Below are positions 1 to 5,082 of a DNA stretch of 5,082 bases, one piece after another. Source of the DNA: Acidobacteriaceae bacterium (GTDB taxonomy: Bacteria; Acidobacteriota; Terriglobia; Terriglobales; Acidobacteriaceae); assembly GCA_003140655.1 (NCBI GenBank), contig PLKR01000253.1, positions 6,160 to 11,241 on the forward strand, written 5' to 3'. The notes under the pieces are model-generated. The model did not search any database. It was not told the DNA's origin and worked only from the letters and a program-made list of their open reading frames with translations. The number at the start of each line of letters is the position of its first letter. Position 1 is the first letter of the stretch. The translations under genes were made by a program, and so were the position numbers.

Positions 1-836
1 AGATAGTTTTCGATCTTGGAACTCGATCCCGCCTGCCCACCGGGAGACTCGGCCTCGATCACCAGAGCGTTAAGACCTTCCGACGCGCCATAGACAGCCG
101 CGGCCAGGCCGGCCGGGCCGGCGCCGACAATCACCAGATCCCGCACTTCTGCCGCCGTGATGTGCGCATTGAGCCCCAGGCATCTCGCTAATTCCTGGAT
201 CGATGGCCCGCGCAGCACCGTGCGGTTGTTGCAGATCACGACGGGAATCTCTTCGAGCGTGACATGAAAGTGGTCAAGCAAATCCTGGTAAGTGGTGTCC
301 GAGTCGAGATCCACGTAGGTGTGCGGATGTCCGTTGCGGGTGAGGAACTCGCGCAGGCGCAGCGTCTGGGCCGAGTGCCGTGATCCCAGCAAAATCACGT
401 TTCCCTGGCCCCGGTTTATCAGTTCGACCCGGCGCAGGATGAAGGCGCGCATTAAAATCTCGCTCAGTTCCGCGTCTCTGGCGACGAGAGTCCGCAACTC
501 AGTGTTGGTCATCTCGAGAAATTCGCCGGCCGCCGTCACCCGGCCACGCACCAGGCCGCGGCGGCCGGAGATCATGGTAATTTCGCCGGTGAACCCTCCA
601 GCCTCATGACTGACGATTGGGCGCTCGCCCTGCAAGCCCGGTTGCACGATTTCCATGCTTCCAGAGAGCAGCACGAAAAATGGGATGTCACTGTCGCCCG
701 GCTCAAACAGGATTTCCCCCACTCTCACCGTTCGTACTCTGCTCAAAGGACGGATGCGGCTTATCTGTTCCGCAGTCAGCGTAGGAAAAGCTTCGCCACG
801 GACATCGGCGGCTAGAGGCGTCAACTGGGAAGACAT
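1..836 (-). CDS. cNMP-binding / thioredoxin-fold / thioredoxin-reductase-like flavoprotein (partial)
   Basis: This is the N-terminal 278 residues of a minus-strand gene that leaves the window at base 1; family members are usually about 550 residues. Residues about 20-135 look like a Crp-type cyclic-nucleotide-binding domain: FEPGDSDIPFFVLLSGSMEI at 44-63 and a GEI...GRRGLVR phosphate-cassette-like stretch at 84-97. Residues about 146-222 resemble a thioredoxin/glutaredoxin fold (NVILLGSRHSAQ, then EEIPVVICNN with the cis-Pro-like IP), but the usual CxxC position reads SRHSAQ, so it cannot do thiol chemistry there. From 232 a Rossmann FAD site begins (DLVIVGAGPAGLAAA), followed by the TrxB-type GGQAGSSSKIENY. 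The TrxB redox cysteines and NADPH site would lie beyond the edge. ATG at 836 is preceded by AGGAGA at suitable spacing. Known members are annotated as FAD-dependent oxidoreductases; a regulated disulfide reductase activity is inference. No gene symbol is given because it is not a canonical TrxB. Confidence 0.9.
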   Translation of the reverse strand, partial: MSSQLTPLAADVRGEAFPTLTAEQISRIRPLSRVRTVRVGEILFEPGDSDIPFFVLLSGSMEIVQPGLQGERPIVSHEAGGFTGEITMISGRRGLVRGRVTAAGEFLEMTNTELRTLVARDAELSEILMRAFILRRVELINRGQGNVILLGSRHSAQTLRLREFLTRNGHPHTYVDLDSDTTYQDLLDHFHVTLEEIPVVICNNRTVLRGPSIQELARCLGLNAHITAAEVRDLVIVGAGPAGLAAAVYGASEGLNALVIEAESPGGQAGSSSKIENY

Positions 837-840
837 GTGT

Positions 841-846
841 TCTCCT
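841..846 (-). promoter_or_regulatory. Ribosome binding site of the flavoprotein gene
   Basis: Read on the minus strand this is AGGAGA, four bases before the ATG at 836-834. It supports that start codon. No good sigma-70 promoter could be picked out in the rest of the 120-base gap (837-956). Confidence 0.7.
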
Positions 847-956
847 GCCAAAGACAAGTTGAACGAAGGTTGAAAGTAGTAGATGCCACCGAGCCGTGTT
901 CGGGTTCAAAGGGAGCAGGGCGCTGCCGCGCGGATGAAGAAGCGGCTACGTCCTCC

Positions 957-1904
957 TTACTTTTCCTGTACTTCCCCTACCCCCACAATCCTCGCAGTGG
1001 CCCGAAACTTCTTGTAATCGCGATAGGTCTGTTCCAAATCCACGTCGAAGTTCTTCAGCAGGGCGAGACGTACATCGATCTTCGCCGTGACATGGAGCGG
1101 CAACCACACTTCTTCGTTCACCCGCGTTTGCTCCAGCATGACGCGTGAACCCTTGTGAAAGCGCGCCAGGAATAATCCCCAGGAAATCGTGTCCAGGCAT
1201 TCCACGTTCATCTTGGCTAGTTGCAGATCGTTCTTGTCGATCCATACGCGCCCGCGGAACTTCGACAGAAACTTGGACTCTTTCATGTGCGGCACAAAGT
1301 CCGGACGCGGCTTGCCATCAATCACCCAGGCCTCGCGCCCTCCGACAAGTTCCGTTCCCACGAGCTTGAAGTCGTAAGCGTCGGCCACTTCGCGCACGAA
1401 CTTGCGATCCTCTTCACGGTCTTTCTCTTCTTTCTCCTCCCGTTTCTTGCGATCGCTTTCCGACTCGTTCTTGCGCTTATCGATGATCTTCTGAATCTTT
1501 TCTTCTTCCTTGGCGGCATCTTTCTCTGAAAGCGGCTTGTCATTCTTCTGGATCAGCCGCTGCACCTGCTCACCGTAGATTTCCATGATCTCGTAAGTCC
1601 GCATCTCGGTAGACTTGGTTTGCCCTTTGCCATCCAGCTTGTTCTCGACCTCACGCTCGATGTAGGTGTAATCGCGCAGCCGCTTGTCGTTCTCCATGTC
1701 CTTGTCGGCGACCACGCGAAACAACCGCTGCATCTGTTCCTGGGAGAGCGCACCGTTCGTGTCAGGCGTCAAATCGGGCAGGGAGGCGGTGGTCGGCAGC
1801 GTCCCTGGAACTGGTTTAACCTGCTGCCCTAAAGCGGGCAGACCGACTGGCAGAATAATGAGCAGGGCGAGCGGAGCGAGACCCAGCTTTCTAATGATCG
1901 ACAT
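957..1904 (-). CDS. Secreted charged protein of unknown function, possibly LolA/LppX-like
   Basis: From the ATG at 1904 the product has 315 residues. Residues 1-26 are a clear signal peptide (basic MSIIRK, a leucine-rich core, cleavage expected after PALG), so the protein is exported. A Pro/Thr-rich linker (about 28-50) leads to a helical part (54-120) and then a strongly charged stretch (about 125-170, nearly all K, R, E and D) that is probably a long helix or coiled coil. The C-terminal half (about 180-305) alternates short hydrophobic strands, for example EAWVIDGKPRPDF, RGRVWIDKNDLQLAKMNVE and EEVWLPLHVTAKID. This pattern recalls outer-membrane lipoprotein-sorting proteins (LolA/LppX fold). 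No catalytic motif is seen. An in-frame ATG at 1943 would add 13 residues before the signal peptide; I prefer 1904 because it gives a normal n-region, although neither start has a good Shine-Dalgarno. The gene is divergent from the hydrolase gene and upstream of the flavoprotein gene. Confidence 0.8.
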   Translation of the reverse strand: MSIIRKLGLAPLALLIILPVGLPALGQQVKPVPGTLPTTASLPDLTPDTNGALSQEQMQRLFRVVADKDMENDKRLRDYTYIEREVENKLDGKGQTKSTEMRTYEIMEIYGEQVQRLIQKNDKPLSEKDAAKEEEKIQKIIDKRKNESESDRKKREEKEEKDREEDRKFVREVADAYDFKLVGTELVGGREAWVIDGKPRPDFVPHMKESKFLSKFRGRVWIDKNDLQLAKMNVECLDTISWGLFLARFHKGSRVMLEQTRVNEEVWLPLHVTAKIDVRLALLKNFDVDLEQTYRDYKKFRATARIVGVGEVQEK

Positions 1905-1977
1905 TACAGTCGTTAGAAGGCAGGCAACTCCCTCAGGATGCATGAAACTGACAGGCCGCTCATCTCAGCCACGTCGC

Positions 1978-2009
1978 TTGCAATCTTCCCCGTGCCAGTG
2001 GTCTAAAAT
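1978..2009 (+). promoter_or_regulatory. Candidate sigma-70-like promoter of the hydrolase gene
   Basis: TAAAAT at 2004-2009 matches the -10 consensus at five of six positions and lies 22 bases before the ATG at 2032, giving a short leader. The best upstream partner, TTGCAA at 1978-1983, matches four of six -35 positions but the 20-base spacer is longer than optimal. The call rests mostly on the -10 box in the gap between two divergent genes. Confidence 0.35.
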
Positions 2010-2021
2010 ACGCAGTGACAT

Positions 2022-2026
2022 GGAGG
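2022..2026 (+). promoter_or_regulatory. Ribosome binding site that fixes the hydrolase start
   Basis: GGAGG lies five bases before the ATG at 2032. The in-frame ATG at 2020 overlaps this motif and has no Shine-Dalgarno of its own. The open frame extends back to 1684, but that upstream part is antisense to the neighbouring gene. The motif therefore selects 2032. Confidence 0.75.
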
Positions 2027-2031
2027 ATTCC

Positions 2032-3216
2032 ATGACGCGGCGGCCCATCCGTGCCCGTAATTTCCTCGTTACGCTCATACTTGGACTGACCTGCGCTGCG
2101 CAACCAGCGCCCGCTCCGCGCGTCGTTGACCTGACGGCGACCGACGGCATCACTCTTAAGGCGACGTACTTTGCTGCCGGCAAGAGCGGTCCCGGCGTCC
2201 TGCTGCTCCACCAATGCAACCGGCAGCGCAAAGTTTGGGACGACCTCGCCGGACGCATGGCGGCATCGGGACTCAACGTCTTGACTATCGATTTCCGCGG
2301 ATTCGGCGAGAGCGGCGGCACGCCGCTGGACAAACTCTCTCCCGACGAAATCGCCAAAGTGTTCGCCGAGAAATTTCCTGCCGACGTCGATACCGCCTTC
2401 CGCTACCTCGTCTCCCAGACGGACGTCACCCGCGACATGATTGGTGCGGGAGGAGCGAGTTGCGGCGTCAACCAGGCGGTCCAATTGGCGCGCCGTCATC
2501 CCGAAGTGAAGTCCTTGGCCCTGCTGTCCGAAATCACAGATGCGGAGGGCCGTGAATTTCTGCGTCACGCGCAACGGTTGCCGCTCTTTATGGCCGCGGC
2601 GGACGATGACGACGATCCCGGCGTAGTGGAACTGATGCAGTGGTTGTTCAGCCTGTCGCCGAACCCGGCCAACAAGTTTGAACATTATTCCGTTGGCGGG
2701 CACGGAGTGGAAATGTTCACTGCCCACAAAGAATTGCCGGGCATGATCGTGGACTGGTTTGGGACCACCCTAAGAACAGGCCCAGGAGCCGCAACTAATG
2801 GGGCATCTACGCCGGTATCGCGCGAGTCCCATTTTCTGGAACTGACGGACGGTCCCGGCGGCGTGAGTAAAGCCGCGCAGATGTTCGCCGAAGAGCGCCG
2901 GCGCGATCTCACGGCCGTCTTGTTCTCGGAAGGCGCCATGAACCGCCTCGGCTACGACCATCTCCAATCGGGCGATACCAAGGGCGGCGTGGAACTCATG
3001 AAGCTCAACGTCACCGCCTATCCCAACTCTGCCAACGCCTATGACAGCCTGGGCGATGCCTATCTGGCGGACGGCCAGAAAGACTTGGCGCGGGAGAACG
3101 CCAAGCTAGCATTGGAACATCTGGCGGCGGACACGACCGACACGGAAGCTCGCCGCAAGGGAATCAAAGACAGTGCGGAGCAGAAACTCAAGCAGTTAGG
3201 CGAGGCCAATCCGTAG
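2032..3216 (+). CDS. Secreted alpha/beta hydrolase with C-terminal TPR region
   Basis: The product has 394 residues. Residues 1-23 are a signal peptide (MTRRPIRARN, hydrophobic LVTLILGLT, cleavage near CAA|Q), so it probably acts in the periplasm or outside. Residues about 32-245 form an alpha/beta hydrolase (dienelactone hydrolase/acyl-peptidase style): strand and oxyanion region GVLLLHQ at 55-61, TIDFRGFGESGG at 85-96, nucleophile elbow GASCG with Ser143, a candidate catalytic acid in the Asp run 191-195 after LFMAAA, and His224 in GGHGVEMF. Residues about 246-300 are a linker. Residues about 300-366 read as two TPR-like helical pairs (MNRLGYDHLQSGD..., then NAYDSLGDAYLADGQKDLARENAKLALEH), a protein-binding module. 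The substrate cannot be told: an esterase, lipase or peptidase is possible. It stops 13 bases before the convergent gene's stop. The hydrolase-TPR arrangement is one I associate with Acidobacteriota proteins. Confidence 0.88.
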   Translation: MTRRPIRARNFLVTLILGLTCAAQPAPAPRVVDLTATDGITLKATYFAAGKSGPGVLLLHQCNRQRKVWDDLAGRMAASGLNVLTIDFRGFGESGGTPLDKLSPDEIAKVFAEKFPADVDTAFRYLVSQTDVTRDMIGAGGASCGVNQAVQLARRHPEVKSLALLSEITDAEGREFLRHAQRLPLFMAAADDDDDPGVVELMQWLFSLSPNPANKFEHYSVGGHGVEMFTAHKELPGMIVDWFGTTLRTGPGAATNGASTPVSRESHFLELTDGPGGVSKAAQMFAEERRRDLTAVLFSEGAMNRLGYDHLQSGDTKGGVELMKLNVTAYPNSANAYDSLGDAYLADGQKDLARENAKLALEHLAADTTDTEARRKGIKDSAEQKLKQLGEANP

Positions 3217-3238
3217 CTCCCGGTTGCGTTCATTGGTC
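3204..3238. repeat. Imperfect inverted repeat spanning two convergent stop codons
   Basis: GGCCAAT (3204-3210) can pair with ATTGGTC (3232-3238), seven pairs including one G-T wobble on the plus strand. A smaller CCG/CGG pair sits inside (3211-3213 and 3221-3223). The structure encloses both stop codons and the whole 13-base gap. Neither strand has a T-run after it, so it is not a standard intrinsic terminator. Confidence 0.3.
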
Positions 3239-3847
3239 CTTGTAGGCCTTTCCAAGGCATTCCGCCTGAAACAGCCGCTCATCCAGGCGGTGCAGGCTCT
3301 TGGCCATGGCTGGCGTGATCAGCGGGTAGTGCTTAATTTCGAACAGGTGATACACGATGAACCAGACCGGCTTGTCGGTGGTCATCCAGTTTTGACGATC
3401 GAAGCGCTTCAAATTGACCGGAACCGAGAAGCGCCGCAATGTGCGCTCGCGCCGCAGGTTGAAATACCCGTTGAAATAACTTATCGCCAGCTCGCGCAGC
3501 GTCCGATGGACGGGCTCGCGCCAGCGGCATCCCGCGTAGTTCGATTTAGCGACGGCGCCCCAGCATCCGTTCTCGCGAAACAGGGCGATCACGTGATCGG
3601 TGTCGTGCTCGGCCTCAAAGTCAAGCAGCAGCGGAGGATATCCATTAGCGCGCAGCGCCGCCGCCGCAAAAATGGCGCCTTCGAGGCAGTGCGCCGTCTG
3701 CTCGGCCAGCACGCGCCGCGGCGACCATGCTGTATCCGCAAGATGATATGGGGCATCGTCGAGAAATTTCTGGATGCCGTGCGGATCTTTCATGCTGCGC
3801 AGCCTGCGCAGCTCTGGAGCTGTGAAACCACCCTTGGAATCGCTCAT
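3230..3847 (-). CDS. Transglutaminase-like (papain-fold) protein of unknown function
   Basis: The product has 205 residues and no signal peptide or membrane segment, so it is likely cytoplasmic. The core resembles the transglutaminase-like superfamily: Cys54 at the start of a helix in TAHCLEGAIFAAAALRANGY, followed by strand PPLLLDFEAE, then His85 in DTDHVIALFRENGCWGAV. The spacing and the Cys-helix/His-strand order fit that fold. The third residue, normally Asp after the W of the last strand, is not obvious: after W96 the sequence is GAVAKSN, with Asn103 the nearest polar candidate. The second half (REPVHRTLRELAISYFNGYFN and beyond) is conserved-looking but not recognised as a domain. Enzyme activity is not established. 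The ATG at 3847 has no clear Shine-Dalgarno. The gene follows the HAD phosphatase gene on the same strand after 66 bases, which contain a candidate terminator, so shared transcription may be only partial. Confidence 0.75.
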   Translation of the reverse strand: MSDSKGGFTAPELRRLRSMKDPHGIQKFLDDAPYHLADTAWSPRRVLAEQTAHCLEGAIFAAAALRANGYPPLLLDFEAEHDTDHVIALFRENGCWGAVAKSNYAGCRWREPVHRTLRELAISYFNGYFNLRRERTLRRFSVPVNLKRFDRQNWMTTDKPVWFIVYHLFEIKHYPLITPAMAKSLHRLDERLFQAECLGKAYKDQ

Positions 3848-3852
3848 CGTCG

Positions 3853-3868
3853 CATGAGTTTACATGAG
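3853..3868. repeat. Short direct repeat in the leader of the transglutaminase-like gene
   Basis: CATGAG occurs at 3853-3858 and again at 3863-3868, exactly one 10-base turn apart. It lies just upstream of the minus-strand start at 3847. It may be an operator half-site pair or chance; the same bases create two upstream ATGs on the minus strand. Confidence 0.3.
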
Positions 3869-3881
3869 AGCACGCCAGGAG

Positions 3882-3906
3882 AAAAATAGCGGGCAGGATC
3901 GCCGCT
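3882..3906 (-). terminator. Candidate intrinsic terminator after the HAD phosphatase gene
   Basis: Read on the minus strand, AGCGG (3906-3902) pairs perfectly with CCGCT (3892-3888) around a 9-base loop, and is followed directly by A and five Ts (3887-3882). An alternative stem, GGGCA with TGCCC (3911-3907 and 3895-3891), overlaps it. The hairpin begins eight bases after the phosphatase stop codon. The stem is short, so termination may be incomplete and let some transcripts continue into the transglutaminase-like gene. Confidence 0.5.
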
Positions 3907-3913
3907 TGCCCTC

Positions 3914-4630
3914 TTAAGCGAACACCTCCGCCAGTTCGTGGGGCGTGTCCACGAGCACGTCCGGCGGATTCTCTGTGAGCGTGTGCGGGGCAAAGCCGTA
4001 ATTCACGCCCACGGTCCACAGGCCGGCGTTGCGACCGGTCTCAATGTCGACGTGAGAGTCCCCAACAATCGCGGCTTCTTCCGGGCGCACGCCGTTTTCT
4101 TCGAGCAATTTGCGCGCACCTTCGGGATCAGGCTTCTTGGTTGCAAAACTATTTCCGCCATAGATCTGGGCGAAGAACGGGCCCAGTCCCAACGCTTCAA
4201 CGATGGCACGCGACGGATTGACCGGCTTATTCGAGAGCACGGCCATCTTGCGCGGAACGCCGTTGCGGCCGCGGTTGAGATCTTCGCGGAATGCCCGCTG
4301 AATGGCGGCGAGGGCCTCGCGGATGCCCGCGTAGACCGTGGTGTGGTCGAGTTTATGTTCCCGATAGTAAGAAAGAAAAAACTGCAGGCCCTGGCGCACG
4401 AGTGCATCGTCAACCGCCTCGCCGCCGAGCGCGCGCTGAATCAGAATCGGAGCGCCGTCACCTACGTAGCTGGCAATCACGTCATCCGGCAACTCGGCCC
4501 GTCCGATGTGGCGCAGTGCGGCGTTCACCGAGTGCACCAGATCGAGGCGCGAATCAATCAGCGTGCCGTCGAGATCGAAGATCACCAGCTTGATCGAGTG
4601 CGGGTCAAAGGCGCGGCGGGTCCGGATCAT
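3914..4630 (-). CDS. gph: HAD-superfamily phosphatase, phosphoglycolate phosphatase type
   Basis: The product has 238 residues, normal for this family, and is cytoplasmic. All four HAD motifs are present: motif I FDLDGTL with nucleophile Asp19 and acid/base Asp21; motif II VLSNKP with Ser133; motif III Lys166 in KKPDP; motif IV IVGDSHVDIETG with Mg-binding Asp191 and Asp195. The helical C1 cap lies at about 30-105 and contains SYVGDGAPILIQRAL (54-68), typical of Gph-like subfamily IA members. Phosphoglycolate phosphatase removes phosphate from 2-phosphoglycolate, produced for example by repair of oxidised DNA ends, giving glycolate. Substrates in this family vary, so the symbol is by resemblance; a pyrophosphatase or other sugar-phosphate phosphatase is possible. 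Residues about 113-127 are a slightly long basic loop before motif II. A weak GGAAG lies just before the ATG at 4630. The gene is divergent from the BLUF gene. Confidence 0.88.
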   Translation of the reverse strand: MIRTRRAFDPHSIKLVIFDLDGTLIDSRLDLVHSVNAALRHIGRAELPDDVIASYVGDGAPILIQRALGGEAVDDALVRQGLQFFLSYYREHKLDHTTVYAGIREALAAIQRAFREDLNRGRNGVPRKMAVLSNKPVNPSRAIVEALGLGPFFAQIYGGNSFATKKPDPEGARKLLEENGVRPEEAAIVGDSHVDIETGRNAGLWTVGVNYGFAPHTLTENPPDVLVDTPHELAEVFA

Positions 4631-4667
4631 GCGCTTCCAGAATAAACGATTCGCAGCCGCCTTGGTC

Positions 4668-4683
4668 GCAGACCTCGATCTGC
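4668..4683. repeat. Inverted repeat in the divergent gap between gph and BLUF genes
   Basis: GCAGA (4668-4672) and TCTGC (4679-4683) are perfect inverted arms around six bases. The site lies 38 bases upstream of the phosphatase ATG and 83 bases upstream of the BLUF ATG. It could be a regulator-binding dyad for either gene, but a 5-base arm can occur by chance. Confidence 0.3.
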
Positions 4684-4715
4684 ATCCAATAGCGCCTATG
4701 ACTCGACCCGAGGCT

Positions 4716-4739
4716 TAATAAGACTTAATCTCAAGTAAT
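4716..4739 (+). repeat. Three TAAT motifs at exact 10-base spacing upstream of the BLUF gene
   Basis: TAAT occurs at 4716-4719, 4726-4729 and 4736-4739, so the copies fall on one face of the helix. The first two extend to CTTAAT and the last two to TAATC. The stretch is AT-rich compared with its surroundings and ends 26 bases before the BLUF ATG. It may be an operator, a bent-DNA element or part of a promoter; I could not fit a convincing -35/-10 pair. Confidence 0.4.
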
Positions 4740-4759
4740 CGACGGTCCGTTCCGATATT

Positions 4760-4764
4760 GGAGG
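4760..4764 (+). promoter_or_regulatory. Shine-Dalgarno motif unusually close to the BLUF start
   Basis: GGAGG is separated from the ATG at 4766 by one base, where five to nine is usual. An in-frame TAA at 4736-4738 and the absence of any ATG, GTG or TTG in frame between it and 4766 leave this ATG as the only standard start. Confidence 0.5.
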
Positions 4765-4765
4765 A

Positions 4766-5082
4766 ATGACACACTCTGGCGATCTTATTTCTCTGGTCTA
4801 TGTAAGCACTTCGGTCACCCCGTTCTCAACGCAAGACTTGTTGGAACTCCTCGCCAGGAGTAGAGAGAACAACACCAGCCTGGGGATTACCGGGATGTTG
4901 CTGTTCAAGGACGGAAACTTCCTGCAAGTACTCGAAGGCGATCGAGAGAAAGTGCACAGCCTCTATCAAAAGATCGCCGAAGATCCGCGACACGCTAAAG
5001 TAGTTGGCCTGTTCGAAGGCGCTTGCAACCAGCGGGATTTCCCCGACTGGTCGATGGGCTTTCACGATTTGCGCTCGGCCGA
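4766..5082 (+). CDS. BLUF-domain blue-light photoreceptor (partial)
   Basis: The first 105 residues are visible and the gene runs off the right edge without a stop. They form a nearly complete BLUF domain, which binds FAD and senses blue light through hydrogen-bond rearrangement around a Tyr-Gln pair. The key residues all align with AppA at a constant offset of nine: Tyr12 in LVYVS (AppA Tyr21), Asn36 in NNTSLGITG (Asn45), Gln54 in FLQVLEG (Gln63), Trp95 and Met97 in FPDWSMGF (Trp104 and Met106). The family signatures GITGMLLF, FLQVLEG and DPRH are also present. There is no signal peptide, so it is cytoplasmic. Whether it is a short stand-alone BLUF protein or carries a C-terminal output domain (GGDEF, EAL, cyclase or other) cannot be seen. 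It is divergent from gph, with 135 bases between the starts holding an inverted repeat and a phased TAAT repeat. Confidence 0.93.
   Translation, partial: MTHSGDLISLVYVSTSVTPFSTQDLLELLARSRENNTSLGITGMLLFKDGNFLQVLEGDREKVHSLYQKIAEDPRHAKVVGLFEGACNQRDFPDWSMGFHDLRSA

Noticed and set aside
319..815. Plus-strand frames across the flavoprotein gene
   Set aside because: They are antisense to a continuous minus-strand frame with cNMP, thioredoxin-fold and FAD motifs.
925..946. GCCGC/GCGGC inverted arms in the 837-956 gap as a terminator after the secreted-protein gene
   Set aside because: There are only five pairs around a 12-base loop, and no T-run follows on the minus strand.
1684..2031. N-terminal extension of the hydrolase frame back to an ATG at 1684
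   Set aside because: It would overlap the divergent gene antisense and bury the signal peptide; GGAGG at 2022-2026 clearly serves the ATG at 2032.
1960..2727. A 255-codon minus-strand open frame opposite the hydrolase
   Set aside because: The plus-strand hydrolase has a signal peptide, catalytic motifs and a good Shine-Dalgarno; the antisense frame has none of these.
3246..3258. GCCTT-TCC-AAGGC perfect small hairpin as terminator of the hydrolase gene
   Set aside because: It has no following T-run on the plus strand and lies inside the coding region of the convergent gene.
3224..3889. A 221-codon plus-strand open frame opposite the transglutaminase-like gene
   Set aside because: It mirrors the opposite gene almost end to end, shows no recognisable domain and has Arg/Gln-rich composition typical of antisense shadows in GC-rich DNA. 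The minus-strand product has a coherent Cys/His fold pattern.
3938..4645. A 235-codon plus-strand open frame opposite gph
   Set aside because: The minus strand encodes all four HAD motifs in order; the antisense product has no motif and no Shine-Dalgarno.
4826..5065. A 79-codon minus-strand frame near the right edge
   Set aside because: It is antisense to the BLUF domain, whose conserved residues all match on the plus strand.

Overview
The window looks like ordinary chromosomal DNA of a moderately GC-rich Gram-negative bacterium. Several protein types are ones I associate with soil Acidobacteriota: a cNMP-domain thioredoxin-reductase-like flavoprotein, a secreted alpha/beta hydrolase with a TPR tail, and a secreted lysine/glutamate-rich protein of unknown function. 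That assignment is an inference from protein style and not a demonstrated placement. I see no tRNA, rRNA, CRISPR array, insertion sequence, phage gene or attachment site.

Layout from left to right. (1) 1-836, minus strand: the N-terminal half of a three-part flavoprotein (cyclic-nucleotide-binding domain, thioredoxin-fold domain without a CxxC, then the start of a TrxB-like FAD domain). It runs off the left edge. (2) 957-1904, minus strand: a secreted protein with a signal peptide, a very charged helical middle and a beta-rich C-terminal half. (3) 2032-3216, plus strand, divergent from (2): a secreted alpha/beta hydrolase with a C-terminal TPR region. (4) 3230-3847, minus strand, convergent with (3) across only 13 bases: a transglutaminase-like cysteine/histidine protein. 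(5) 3914-4630, minus strand: a HAD phosphatase of the phosphoglycolate phosphatase type, followed by a candidate intrinsic terminator that lies between it and gene 4. (6) 4766 to the right edge, plus strand, divergent from (5): the N-terminal 105 residues of a BLUF blue-light photoreceptor, cut by the window end.

The genes do not form an obvious single pathway. Genes 5 and 4 run in the same direction but probably have partly separate transcripts. Genes 2 and 1 also run in the same direction with a 120-base gap. The most distinctive parts are the BLUF gene with its unusual leader (a Shine-Dalgarno motif almost touching the ATG, and three TAAT motifs spaced exactly 10 bases apart), the cNMP/thioredoxin-fold/TrxR fusion, and the transglutaminase-like protein whose third catalytic residue is not evident. 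I found no convincing new multi-gene system here.
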